Shown: in pieces, positions 47,710 to 55,612 of the stretch | Position numbering within the stretch: position 1 is the stretch's first letter | Layout of the letters: each line of letters starts with the position of its first letter | Assembly: GCF_018638295.1 (NCBI RefSeq) | Contig: NZ_JABTTS010000022.1 | Span: 1-64,000, forward strand | Origin: Streptomyces sp. CHD11 | GTDB lineage: Bacteria > Actinomycetota > Actinomycetes > Streptomycetales > Streptomycetaceae | Direction of reading: 5' to 3' | Length of the DNA: 64,000 nucleotides | Made by a program: the position numbers and the translations under genes | Notes under the pieces: generated by a model | What the model was told of the DNA's origin: nothing | Seen by the model: only the letters and a program-made list of their open reading frames with translations | Database searches by the model: none

Positions 47710-47901
47710 ATGACTGCCATCACCTGGGAAGCCCCGTTCTGCGGCGAGGGAAGTTCCTGCTTCCGCCTCGGTACCGACGCCGAGGGCAACGGGTACATAG
47801 CCGTTGCCGGCCAGGAAGAGAGCCCGCTCACCGACTCCCTCGAAGCCCTGCGCACCCTCATCACCGACATCAAGGCCGGTAAGGCCGACCACCTGTTGTA
47901 G
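47710..47901 (+). CDS. DUF397-like small partner protein
   Basis: 63 aa. The order W-E-A-P-F-C-G-E-G-S-S-C-F-R-L and the C-terminal LTDSLEALRTLITDIKAGKAD follow the DUF397 pattern (WRKSSxSxxxxxCVEVA then a helix ending in AGEFD), although the central VRDS motif is replaced by IAVAGQEES. The ATG at 47710 has GAGGAG upstream; an ATG five codons earlier overlaps the XRE stop. DUF397 proteins bind their adjacent XRE-DUF5753 regulator. Confidence 0.7.
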   Translation: MTAITWEAPFCGEGSSCFRLGTDAEGNGYIAVAGQEESPLTDSLEALRTLITDIKAGKADHLL

Positions 47902-48089
47902 GGGCCGCAGCGCACCGTCGCCAGGTAACACCGCGCAGGCGCCGGACCCTGATCCGCACCGACTCCTTGACCTTGGTAAGGCGGGCTGTCTCGCGAGGTC
48001 ATCGAGTGGAACGGAGCTTCGGCGTTCGGGAGTTGTTTTCCGACGGCTCCCTGCGCCGCTCAGGGGTGGACCGGGTCCGGCGCATGCGT

Positions 48090-48122
48090 TCTCGGCGTTC
48101 TCTCAAGCCGAGAACGCCGAGA
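48090..48122. terminator. Terminator beyond the orphan gene
   Basis: A perfect 13-bp stem (TCTCGGCGTTCTC with GAGAACGCCGAGA) and a 7-base loop. It lies 12 bases beyond the stop of the minus-strand gene and 188 bases beyond the DUF397-like gene. Confidence 0.8.
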
Positions 48123-48134
48123 GGTAACGCCGCT

Positions 48135-48743
48135 TCAGATGGTCGGGGTGTCGTCGACGATCGGCCTGTGGATCTCGACGACCGGCTTCCACCCCGCGGA
48201 GAACTCGATGAAGTCCGCACGGGTGGGGTAGGTGTCGATCGCGCGACGGTCGCGCTTGGGACTGTCGCTCCCCTTGCGCCCCCGGGGAATCTGTTCCTCG
48301 AGGATGTCGACCTTCACGTCGGGAACCTCCTTGAGGCCCTGGCGCCAGATCTGCACGATGTCGGCGCCGAACGCCTGCCGGGCCGCAGCGTAAAGGGCCG
48401 TGAGTGACCCCTTGTCCCCACCAGGGACGAAAAGTGCCAGGTCCAGCACGACACCGGCGGACTGGAGAACCTCGATGGTCTCCGAGCCGTTCTCTTCGGC
48501 CAAGTAGATTCCGGCTTCATTCTCGTCGTCAGGAAGACAGGAGACCTCTTCCTGGAATACGGTTCTCGCCGTGATCGAGCCGCCCTCGAAATTCTCACCG
48601 GACTTGGTCAGAAAAGCAGGAACATAGCAGTCGGGAAGCTTGAGTTCTGCCGTGTCGGCGGAAACGAAGATCCTGTCCTTCACGCTGAGCTTCGTCACCT
48701 CTTCCAGCGAGAGGCGGCGAGCGGCGATCTTCTCCGTGTTCAC
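48135..48743 (-). CDS. Protein of unknown function
   Basis: 202 aa from a GTG at 48743 with AAGGGAA upstream. I do not recognise it. No signal peptide or membrane helix. Segments include SLEEVTKLSVKDRIFVSADTAELK and LKLPDCYVPAFLTKSGENF, a hydrophobic stretch GVVLDLALFVPGGDKGSLTALYAAARQAFGADI and a basic C-terminal PRGRKGSDSPKRDRRA. G+C content looks lower than that of its neighbours, suggesting recent acquisition. Flanked by gene-free DNA. Confidence 0.65.
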   Translation of the reverse strand: MNTEKIAARRLSLEEVTKLSVKDRIFVSADTAELKLPDCYVPAFLTKSGENFEGGSITARTVFQEEVSCLPDDENEAGIYLAEENGSETIEVLQSAGVVLDLALFVPGGDKGSLTALYAAARQAFGADIVQIWRQGLKEVPDVKVDILEEQIPRGRKGSDSPKRDRRAIDTYPTRADFIEFSAGWKPVVEIHRPIVDDTPTI

Positions 48744-49390
48744 AATTTCCCTTTCAGGTCGCACTGTCCCTCCGAGCAAGGACGCTACCACGAAACCCCG
48801 AGGTCAACTGCCCAGTAATCTCTGGGTATATGGCCTCCGATGACCCGCACGGGAGGATACCGAAGCGAGTGCCACCCGGTCGGGAACACGCGTCCGCCAG
48901 GCAGCGGCCCTCGGCATGGCGTCGGGGATCAACTGACGGTTGCATTGCGATGCGTCGGGCAGCACTGAGGAACCAAGAAAAGTTGGGTCTACGGTAGATA
49001 TCGCCCATATCACCTTCGGGGGGTGGAGGCGGGGTAAGGCGAACCATTCGTCGTGCGTCTCGAGGAGCGCGGCGGAAACCAACCGGATGGTGCGACAGCG
49101 CGACGACGGAGACCCCCACCGGCGACATCCGGAGGGGGCGCGAACCGGCAGCCGCGTACCAGCGCGCCCTTTTCGGTCAGGACTTCGGTGCAGTCGACTG
49201 ACGCCCGGTTGCTGACGTCTCGTCATGTCGGGCGGAGTTCGGCACAGTGATCACGTCTGCCCCTGGCTCCGTGCGCTCCTCGCGTCGGGGTCACAGCCGG
49301 GTGCACTCGCTGGCGCATCGAGTGCCGGCAGACGGACACGCTGCTCTGACGGCCGCCGGTCTCCGCCCGGGAGCACCCGTCCGTTCGCGG
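48744..49390. other. Gene-poor region
   Basis: About 650 bases with no gene I can support. It is less G+C rich at 48790-49030 (TCTCTGGGTATATGG, CTACGGTAGATATCGCCCATATC), and short frames on both strands show no family signature. Likely decayed DNA from past insertions. Confidence 0.4.
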
Positions 49391-50269
49391 CTACTGATTC
49401 TCGGCCGCGAGGTCGGGCGCGGGTGCGGGCGCGGACGTCCGGGGTTGGCTCGGCTCGGTGATCATGGTTCTCAGGGTTTCGAAGGCGGCTGCCGTGGGAC
49501 CGGCCGGTTCGGCTTGGTAGACCACGAGTTGCTGGTGCGGGGCCCCGTTGACCGTGAAGGCCGCGAACTTGATCTGCAGGTCTCCGACCTCGGGGTGCTT
49601 GAGACGCTTGCCTTCCTGCGACTTGCTCTTGACCTCGTGCCTCTTCCAGATGGCGGCGAACTCCGCGCTCCGGCCCGACAGTTCCGCCACGACCTCGGCG
49701 ATACGGGCCGATTCGGGGTCATGGCCGTAGGCGGCTCGCAGTTCGGCGACACAGGAGTGCGCGGCTCGCTCCCACTCCTGGTAGAACTCGCGGCCTGCCG
49801 GGTCGGCGAAGACCATGCGGGCGAGGTTGTCGAACTGGTCGAATCCGCTGTGGAGGGCGGTGGCGAGAGGGTTGGCCGCCAGGACGTCGAGGGCCGGGCC
49901 GAGGACGAAGGCCGGAGTGTGCTCCCAGCCGTTCATCAGCTCCAGCAACTGCCGGCTGACGTCCGCCCGTCCCCGGACGCGCGGGCGCTGCGATGCGGTG
50001 AGGCAGAGGCGGTGGAGATGGTCGGCCGCTTCCGCATCGAGTTTCAGTGCCTGGGCCACGGCATCGAGCACCTGCGGGGACGGGCTGCTCTCGCGCCCCT
50101 GTTCCAGCCTGATGTAGTAGTCCGAGCTGACTCCGGCAAGCATCGCGACTTCTTCTCTGCGCAGTCCCGGAACCCGGCGTCGCCCGTATTCGGGCAGGCC
50201 GACATCCTGGGGCTTGAGGGCTTCGCGGCGGGCTCTGAGGAAATCACCCAAAGGTGTCCCATTGCTCAT
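49391..50269 (-). CDS. XRE-family regulator with MmyB-like ligand-binding domain
   Basis: 292 aa. The HTH reads LGDFLRARREALKPQDVGLPEYGRRRVPGLRREEVAMLAGVSSDYYIRLEQGRESSPS, typical of the MmyB subgroup, and the C-terminal PAS-like MmyB domain includes TPAFVLGPALDVLAANPLATALHSGF and ENLARMVF-type segments (FDNLARMVFADP). ATG at 50269. It is divergent from a paralogue (start 50532). Members often control a neighbouring SDR gene. Confidence 0.9.
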   Translation of the reverse strand: MSNGTPLGDFLRARREALKPQDVGLPEYGRRRVPGLRREEVAMLAGVSSDYYIRLEQGRESSPSPQVLDAVAQALKLDAEAADHLHRLCLTASQRPRVRGRADVSRQLLELMNGWEHTPAFVLGPALDVLAANPLATALHSGFDQFDNLARMVFADPAGREFYQEWERAAHSCVAELRAAYGHDPESARIAEVVAELSGRSAEFAAIWKRHEVKSKSQEGKRLKHPEVGDLQIKFAAFTVNGAPHQQLVVYQAEPAGPTAAAFETLRTMITEPSQPRTSAPAPAPDLAAENQ

Positions 50270-50466
50270 ACGGCAAGAGTAGATGGTTCCTGGTTCACAG
50301 ACCGTCCGGCCGCATGAAGTGACAGCGAGTAGCGAGTCTTGGACGGGGAGTGCATTCATCTCCTCGCAGGCGAGCGTTCGGGCCGGGGTGGTGCCTGGGA
50401 GGTCTGGCTGTCGGCCGGCTCCTTCGCCCGTCCGGCACATCCGTGCACCACTCATGGACCCGTATT

Positions 50467-50488
50467 CCTAGGTATGACGCACCCACCG
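50467..50488 (+). promoter_or_regulatory. Degenerate copy of the shared XRE/SDR promoter motif
   Basis: CCTAGGTATGACGCACCCAC aligns with the motif at 51515 and 55198 at 15 of 22 positions. It lies 44 bases before the start of the plus-strand XRE gene. Confidence 0.45.
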
Positions 50489-50531
50489 TCGGCAGACCGT
50501 TCGCGGGTGCCTTCGGCCTAATCTCGGAGGT

Positions 50532-51410
50532 ATGGAAAACGTCGCGCGTGCTGATTCGGTTGAAGGGCTGGGTCAGTTCCTGCGCGCCCGTCGGGAGCGT
50601 CTCAGCCCCGCGGACGCGGGATTGCCCAGCACGGGCCGCCGGAGGGTGCCCGGCTTGCGGCGGGACGAGGTCGCGTCGCTGACGGGCGTCAGCCTGAGCT
50701 ACTACAGCCGACTCGAGCAGGGCCGTGAACTCAGCCCCTCGCCCCGGGTGCTGGAGGCGATGGCCCGCGTGCTGCGGCTCGGGGAGGAAGAGACGCGGGA
50801 ACTCTTCCGGCTGGCCCGGCCGACAGCTCGCCGGCGTACGAAGGCGCCCGCCCGGGTCGAGCGTGTCCGGCCGCATCTGCGGCAACTGATCGGGAGCTGG
50901 AGCCGGACACCGGCGTTCATCATCGGCCACGCCCAGGACCTGCTGGCCACCAACGCACTGGCCGACGCGCTCTACCGTGACTTCGCTCAGTGCGACAACG
51001 TGCTGCGCATGCTCTTCCTGGACCCCGTGGCGAAGACCTTCTACCGGGACTCCCAGCAGGCCAAGCATCGTGCGGTAGCCGATCTCCAGCAGACGGCCGC
51101 GAGTACCCCGGGGGACGCCCGCATCCTGGAACTCGTCGGTGAACTGTCGGTACGGAGCTGTGAGTTCCGCTCCCTGTGGGCACGTGAGTACACCCGGGTC
51201 CCGCCCTACGAGGTCAAGCAGATGTACCACTCCGTCGTGGGAGTCCTGGAGCTGCGGCACGAGGCCCTCGCCATCCGCAGCGCTCCGGGACAGCAACTCG
51301 TCGTCCTCCAGGCGGAGCCGGATTCCCCCTCCGCGGACGGTCTGGCCCTGCTGGGCTCCGTCAGCGCGACGGAAAGGCCCCGCCGGCGGAATTCCGCGGA
51401 CGGCAGCTGA
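50532..51410 (+). CDS. XRE-family regulator with MmyB-like domain (second paralogue)
   Basis: 292 aa, same architecture as its divergent neighbour: LGQFLRARRERLSPADAGLPSTGRRRVPGLRRDEVASLTGVSLSYYSRLEQGRELSPS, then TPAFIIGHAQDLLATNALADALYRDF and the C-terminal HHQ-type region. ATG at 50532 preceded by GGAGG. The SDR gene follows 240 bases downstream in the same direction, a common regulator-target arrangement. Confidence 0.9.
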   Translation: MENVARADSVEGLGQFLRARRERLSPADAGLPSTGRRRVPGLRRDEVASLTGVSLSYYSRLEQGRELSPSPRVLEAMARVLRLGEEETRELFRLARPTARRRTKAPARVERVRPHLRQLIGSWSRTPAFIIGHAQDLLATNALADALYRDFAQCDNVLRMLFLDPVAKTFYRDSQQAKHRAVADLQQTAASTPGDARILELVGELSVRSCEFRSLWAREYTRVPPYEVKQMYHSVVGVLELRHEALAIRSAPGQQLVVLQAEPDSPSADGLALLGSVSATERPRRRNSADGS

Positions 51411-51500
51411 GCCGGCGACGTCCGAGCCGGGTCGCTACCGCGCATTGTGCTGATCGCCTACGGAATTGGACGCTCGGCGTTTGGACCCACGTCGTCTCAT

Positions 51501-51543
51501 CATCCTGGGTCATCCTGGGTGTGGGACTCCCAGGAAGAGCCCA
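51501..51543 (+). promoter_or_regulatory. Conserved 29-bp motif upstream of the SDR gene, preceded by a 10-bp tandem repeat
   Basis: The motif at 51515-51543 (CCTGGGTGTGGGACTCCCAG followed by GAAGAGCCC) contains an imperfect palindrome CCTGGG...CCCAGG and matches 55198-55226 at 23 of 29 positions. TCATCCTGGG is repeated in tandem at 51501-51520. It lies about 108-136 bases before the SDR start, suiting an operator/promoter for the XRE regulator. Confidence 0.7.
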
Positions 51544-51650
51544 GCCCTCATAGCGTCGCAGCCGCCCGGGAACTCGCACGACAGACCACATCGAGTTCGA
51601 CAGGTCAGCAGCGAGTACCCGAATAAGGCAATGAGGAGAGAGGTTTCACC

Positions 51651-52490
51651 ATGGCTACGTGGTTCGTCACCGGCGCTTCCCGCGGAATCGGTGCCGAGAT
51701 TGCCCGCGCCGCCCTTGCAGGCGGTCATGAGGTCGTGGTCGCCGTACGGAATCCGGAGCGTGTGCCGGACGACCTGAAGAAGTCCGGCCGAGTCTTCGCG
51801 GTCGCCCTGGACGTCACGGACAGCGACTCCATCCCGCAGGCGGTCGAGGCCGCCGTGGACCGGTTCGGCGGCATCGACGTCCTGGTCAACAACGCCGGCC
51901 GCGGTCTGCTCGGCGCGCTGGAGGAGATCACCGACGCGGAGGCCCGGTCGCTGTTCGACCTCAATGTCTTCGGACTGATCAACGTCACCCGGGCCGTGCT
52001 GCCCGTCATGCGCAAGCAGGGCTCGGGCAGGCTCGTGCACATCGGTTCGCGCTCGGGTTTCGAGGGCGAACCGGGCGTCAGCCTGTACAGCGCGTCGAAG
52101 TTCGCCGTCGCCGGCATCAGTGAGGCGCTGTCCGCGGAGATGGCCCCGTTCGGCATCCAGTCGATGGTCGTCGAACCGGGCGTCTTCCGTACCGACTTCC
52201 TCGACTCCAGCTCCCTCTCGGTGGCCGCGGACCGCATCGCCGACTACGACGACACCCCCGCACACCTGACGCTGGACTGGATCGACCAGGCCAACCACGC
52301 CCAGCCCGGCGACCCCGTGAAGGGTGCTGCCCTCATCGTCGAGGCCGCTTCCGCCGAGAAGCTGCCCACGCACCTCTATCTCGGGCGCGACACTCTGGAG
52401 CGGCTCGACGTCAAGTACCAGCAGGTGCGGGACGACCTCGCGCCCTGGCGGGAGAAGTCCGCGGCCACCGCGCACGACGACGTCGCCTGA
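51651..52490 (+). CDS. SDR family oxidoreductase
   Basis: 279 aa, classical short-chain dehydrogenase. Cofactor motif TGASRGIGAEIARAAL, DVTDSDS, NNAGRGLLGALEE, catalytic Ser in IGSRSGFEG, Tyr-x3-Lys in YSASKFAVAG, and PGVFRTDF. The absence of an acidic residue after the second strand and the Arg in AVRNPER favour NADP(H). ATG preceded by GAGGAG-like sequence. Downstream of the XRE regulator; substrate unknown. Confidence 0.92.
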   Translation: MATWFVTGASRGIGAEIARAALAGGHEVVVAVRNPERVPDDLKKSGRVFAVALDVTDSDSIPQAVEAAVDRFGGIDVLVNNAGRGLLGALEEITDAEARSLFDLNVFGLINVTRAVLPVMRKQGSGRLVHIGSRSGFEGEPGVSLYSASKFAVAGISEALSAEMAPFGIQSMVVEPGVFRTDFLDSSSLSVAADRIADYDDTPAHLTLDWIDQANHAQPGDPVKGAALIVEAASAEKLPTHLYLGRDTLERLDVKYQQVRDDLAPWREKSAATAHDDVA

Positions 52491-52498
52491 CGTGACGG

Positions 52499-52572
52499 CG
52501 CGGGCGCCCTCCACTCGGGCGCCCGCGGCCCCTCGATCCCCCGGCCGGGAAGGAAGACCCGGCCGGGGGATC
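52499..52572. terminator. Tandem terminators between the convergent SDR and amidohydrolase genes
   Basis: First stem 52499-52509 with 52517-52527 (11 bp); second stem 52535-52549 with 52558-52572 (15 bp perfect). Both lie in the 99-base gap between the two stop codons. Confidence 0.88.
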
Positions 52573-52589
52573 GTCGGGCGTCCGGCTGC

Positions 52590-53978
52590 TCACGCGGCCG
52601 GGGTGTTCAGTACGTACTCGCGTGAGGCGTGGACCTGTGCGCGCAGGGCGGTCAGGTCGACGTCGAGGACCCGACCGTCCCACTTGCGGGGCTCGCCGTC
52701 GATGAGGACGGCGCTGATGTTGCGGGCGTCGGAGCCCAGCACGATGGTGCCGATCGGGTCGTTGAGCGGCATGTTGTTGAGGGCCTCGGCCTCGATGACC
52801 AGCAGGTCGGCCTTCTTGCCCGGCGTGAGTGAACCGGTGACGCCGGACAGGCCGTTGGTGCGGGCGCCCTGGAGGGTGGCGAAGTCCAGGACGTCGTGGG
52901 TGGTGATCCGGGAGGGCTGCTCGTCGGTGCCGTAGGCGGCGTTGACCGCGCGCATCCGCTGGATGGCGTGCAGGGCTCGCATCTGCGAGAACATGTCGCT
53001 GGCCAGGGCGACTTCGACGTCGATGCTGAGTCCGGGGCGGATGCCGGCGGACAGGGCCTCGTCGACGGCGGGGATCGCGGTCTCCAGGCCGATCTGCGCG
53101 TCGGACGTGGGGGCGAGTGCGACGGTGGTGCCGGTCTCCCCCATGGCCTTCCATGCCTCGGGGGTCAGTCCGGTGGCGTGGATGAGGGTGACGTCGGGGC
53201 TGAGAATGCCGTCCTCGGCCCAGCGCAGGACCGCCTCGGAGGAGGAGGCGCCGAAGACGGCGTCCACGCTCACTGCGATGCCCAGGTCCGCGGCGACGCG
53301 GGCCGGCCCGGTGCCGTAGGTGAGGGCCGGTCCGGCGATCTCGTCGGTGGCCAGGGTCGCCAGGCGCAGCGTGAGCAGTTGGTCGTCGCTGCTGAAGTAC
53401 TGGTCCTTGATGCGGGTCAGGTCGCCTGGCCACTGCCGGTCCCAGTCGCCGAAGTGCGGGCCCATGGAGGCGTGCACGCCGCGGATGCCGGTGTCGCGGA
53501 GGGCCTCGATCGCGGCGTCGGAGTGCTCGCGTGTGCGGGAGTTGTGGGAGAAGTCGAGCAGGGTGGTGATGCCGCTGTCGATGGCGGTGAGGGCGGCCAG
53601 ACGGGTGCCGGTGTACATGTCCTCGGGCCGGTAGACCGTGGCGTAGCTGGCCAGGGTGGCCATGACGTAGCCGCCGAGGTCGTCGACGTCCGGCATGATC
53701 CGGCGCAGCTGGGTCTCCCAGGCGTGCCGGTGGGTGTCGACGAAGCCGGGGGTGAGGATCGTTCCGGTGGCGTCCACGGCCACCGCGTCGCCGGCGTCGA
53801 GGTCGCGGCCGACCGCGGTGATCGTGTCGCCCTCGACGAGGACGTCGCCGCCGTCGATGACGCCGAGACCGGGGTCCATGGTGACAACGGTCGCGCCGGT
53901 GAACAGGATGCGCCGCCGGTCGGCGGGCCGGCGCCGGAGCTCGTCGAGGACTGCGGCGCTGGTGGTATGGGCTTCCAT
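52590..53978 (-). CDS. Amidohydrolase family protein (chlorohydrolase/cytosine-deaminase-like)
   Basis: 462 aa. The N-terminal composite beta domain (ILFTGATVVTMDPGLGVIDGGDVLVEGDTI) leads into the metal site GFVDTHRHAWE (HxH). Further metal ligands lie in TLIHATGL and the barrel Asp in LAPTSDAQI-like region. The C-terminal part SLTPGKKADLLVIEAEAL closes the beta domain. It hydrolyses an amine, chloride or amide on a ring substrate that is unknown. ATG at 53978 fits the family. It reads toward the SDR gene, with the barrel-less relative upstream on the same strand. Confidence 0.9.
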   Translation of the reverse strand: MEAHTTSAAVLDELRRRPADRRRILFTGATVVTMDPGLGVIDGGDVLVEGDTITAVGRDLDAGDAVAVDATGTILTPGFVDTHRHAWETQLRRIMPDVDDLGGYVMATLASYATVYRPEDMYTGTRLAALTAIDSGITTLLDFSHNSRTREHSDAAIEALRDTGIRGVHASMGPHFGDWDRQWPGDLTRIKDQYFSSDDQLLTLRLATLATDEIAGPALTYGTGPARVAADLGIAVSVDAVFGASSSEAVLRWAEDGILSPDVTLIHATGLTPEAWKAMGETGTTVALAPTSDAQIGLETAIPAVDEALSAGIRPGLSIDVEVALASDMFSQMRALHAIQRMRAVNAAYGTDEQPSRITTHDVLDFATLQGARTNGLSGVTGSLTPGKKADLLVIEAEALNNMPLNDPIGTIVLGSDARNISAVLIDGEPRKWDGRVLDVDLTALRAQVHASREYVLNTPAA

Positions 53979-54288
53979 GAGAGTTCTGCCTTCCGTACGG
54001 AGGAGAGGGGACCGGGAGGACGGGCCATGCGTCGGAGAGGGCCCGCAGGATGGGTGCAGGGCCACGTCGGCAAGGGTTGCGCCGGGGGCCGAGTTTCCCG
54101 GGGGCCCCGGGAGGGCCGGGGCAGCCGGGAGGGCCGGGGCAGCCGGGAGCGGCCGGAAGCGGCCGGAAGCGGCCGGGCTGCTGCGGCAACCGGGCTCGGC
54201 CGCGCCCGGCACGGCGATCAGGCGGCCGGGGTCTCCCAAAAGGTCGCGCCCGGGGCCGGGGCCGTCGTCGCCCCGGCCGGCGGGAAGG
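53979..54288. repeat. Gap between the two amidohydrolase genes with tandem repeats
   Basis: No gene in 310 bases. An 18-bp unit CCGGGAGGGCCGGGGCAG occurs twice in tandem (54107-54124, 54125-54142), followed by three CGGCCGGAAG-type 10-mers to 54180. The stretch encodes nothing recognisable and may act as spacer or transcript barrier. Confidence 0.65.
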
Positions 54289-55050
54289 TCAGCCGGGTTT
54301 CATGACGTAGCCCGCGTGGTGCAGCTCGTCGCCCTTGAACTCTCCGTAGGCCCAGAAGCCGAGGTCGTCCAGGTAGTCGACGCGGTCGCCGTCGATCCAG
54401 TAGCGGCCCTGATAGGCGTGCGGGCGGCCGCCCCGGGTCTCGTCGTAGCGGCCGTCGGCGGTGAGCTCCTGGTGCAGGAAGTCGTGTTCGTCGATCCAGA
54501 CACCGACGCGCGGGCTGCCGGTCAGGTCCCCGGCGGCCGGGATGCCCGCCTCGGGGGCGCGGGGCCGGCCGGGGACGTCGGCGCCGGCCCAGAGGACCGG
54601 CCGGCCGGCCGCGACGAGTGCGCGGACCTGCTCCGGCCGGGTGACGAGCGCGACCACCGCGCTCGGCACGTCGGGGGCGAGCGCGTCGGGCACGACCAGG
54701 ATGTCGGTGGTGTTGCCCGGGGTCAGCGTCGCGACGTGGTCCGAACGGTGGCCACGGCCGCCGGCCAGGGCCACGGCGTCCACGACGGCCGGAGCGATGG
54801 TCATGCCGGTGCAGTCGACGACGATGGCGTTGTCGTCCTGAGCGGCGGTGATGATGCCCGGGCCGACGCCCACGAGCAGGGAACCGACGAGCAGGAGGTC
54901 GGCGCCGGTCATGGTCCCGATCACCGGGTCCATGGTGAGGATGCGGGCGTTGGCGAACAGGACGGGACGGCCCTCGTCGTTCGAGAGGATCTCGTCGAGC
55001 GCCTCGGGGTTCCAGCTCACGGTGTGGGTGCCGGAGTCGGTGTGGTTCAT
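54289..55050 (-). CDS. Barrel-less amidohydrolase fused to an Atu4866 domain
   Basis: 253 aa from ATG at 55050, GAGGAGC upstream. Residues about 28-105 align with the N-terminal beta domain of the neighbouring amidohydrolase (PVLFANARILTMDPVIGTMTG then DCTGMTIAPAVVDAVALAGG), but the metal motif VDTHRH is replaced by VDAVAL. The whole metal-binding barrel is missing: the sequence passes within 10 residues to the C-terminal beta strand (ATLTPGNTTDILVVPDAL). Residues about 182-250 are an Atu4866 domain (GVWIDEHDFLHQEL, GRYDETRGGRPHAYQGRYW, DDLGFWAYGEF). No catalytic metal site remains, so it is probably a binding or structural protein. Confidence 0.85.
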   Translation of the reverse strand: MNHTDSGTHTVSWNPEALDEILSNDEGRPVLFANARILTMDPVIGTMTGADLLLVGSLLVGVGPGIITAAQDDNAIVVDCTGMTIAPAVVDAVALAGGRGHRSDHVATLTPGNTTDILVVPDALAPDVPSAVVALVTRPEQVRALVAAGRPVLWAGADVPGRPRAPEAGIPAAGDLTGSPRVGVWIDEHDFLHQELTADGRYDETRGGRPHAYQGRYWIDGDRVDYLDDLGFWAYGEFKGDELHHAGYVMKPG

Positions 55051-55197
55051 CGCGTGCTCCTCGGTGCGGTCGGTTCCTCGGTCCGCCCGGGCGCGGGGAA
55101 GCGCCGGGGCAGCCGCGAGGCGGATGTGCGGCAGCCGTGAGGACTGTCCGCCCACCACGTTCGTCGCTCCGCACGATCGGAACCAGGCCGCCGTCTG

Positions 55198-55226
55198 CCC
55201 AGGTGTGCGACACCCAGGAAGCCCCC
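55198..55226 (+). promoter_or_regulatory. Second copy of the conserved 29-bp motif
   Basis: The sequence starts CCCAGGTGTGCGACACCCAG then GAAGCCCCC, matching 51515-51543 at 23 of 29 positions, with the inner 14-base half CCCAGGAAG identical. It lies between two divergent genes that both encode Atu4866 domains: 148 bases from the minus-strand start and about 96 from the plus-strand one. Confidence 0.7.
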
Positions 55227-55321
55227 ACCCGGGCAGACGGAGACCTGGTTGCCTCCGGCGGCCTGGGCGACCGGGCCTGACCACCCACGACACGCCCCGC
55301 GCCCCGCACCCGTATGCCGGG

Positions 55322-55570
55322 ATGTGGGTGACCTCGGACGGTCTCGTCCGCCAGGAACCGCTGCCGGACGGCCGCTACGACGAGGCGCGCGGCAGCCGCC
55401 GGAGCGCCTGCACCGGCGGCTGTACCGTCACCGGCAGCCGCCTCGACCACGTCGACGGCACCGGCTTCACCGCCACCGGCGACATCCGGGACGGCGTTGT
55501 CCTCCATGAGCACCTGATGCTCCACCGGGAGGACGACGAGCGCGCCCGGCAGGGAGTCCGGCCGGCCTGA
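55322..55570 (+). CDS. Atu4866 domain protein
   Basis: 82 aa from the first in-frame ATG, or about 12 residues more if a CTG near 55278 initiates. MWVTSDGLVRQEPLPDGRYDEARGSRR, HVDGTGFTATGDIRDGVVLHE is the Atu4866 fold and matches the C-terminal domain of the neighbour. The first ATG sits inside the usual YAGMW motif and has no Shine-Dalgarno site. In homologues the protein starts a few residues earlier, so the start may be unusual or decayed. Function unknown. Confidence 0.65.
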   Translation: MWVTSDGLVRQEPLPDGRYDEARGSRRSACTGGCTVTGSRLDHVDGTGFTATGDIRDGVVLHEHLMLHREDDERARQGVRPA

Positions 55571-55612
55571 CCAGGTCCCGGGCGCGGCTCTGCTTCGCGC
55601 TCACGCGGGGCG

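Noticed and set aside
48754-49226. Minus-strand frames of 125-140 codons in the gene-poor region
   Set aside because: Arg/Ser/Pro-rich shadow-like composition, no ribosome sites and no recognisable domain.
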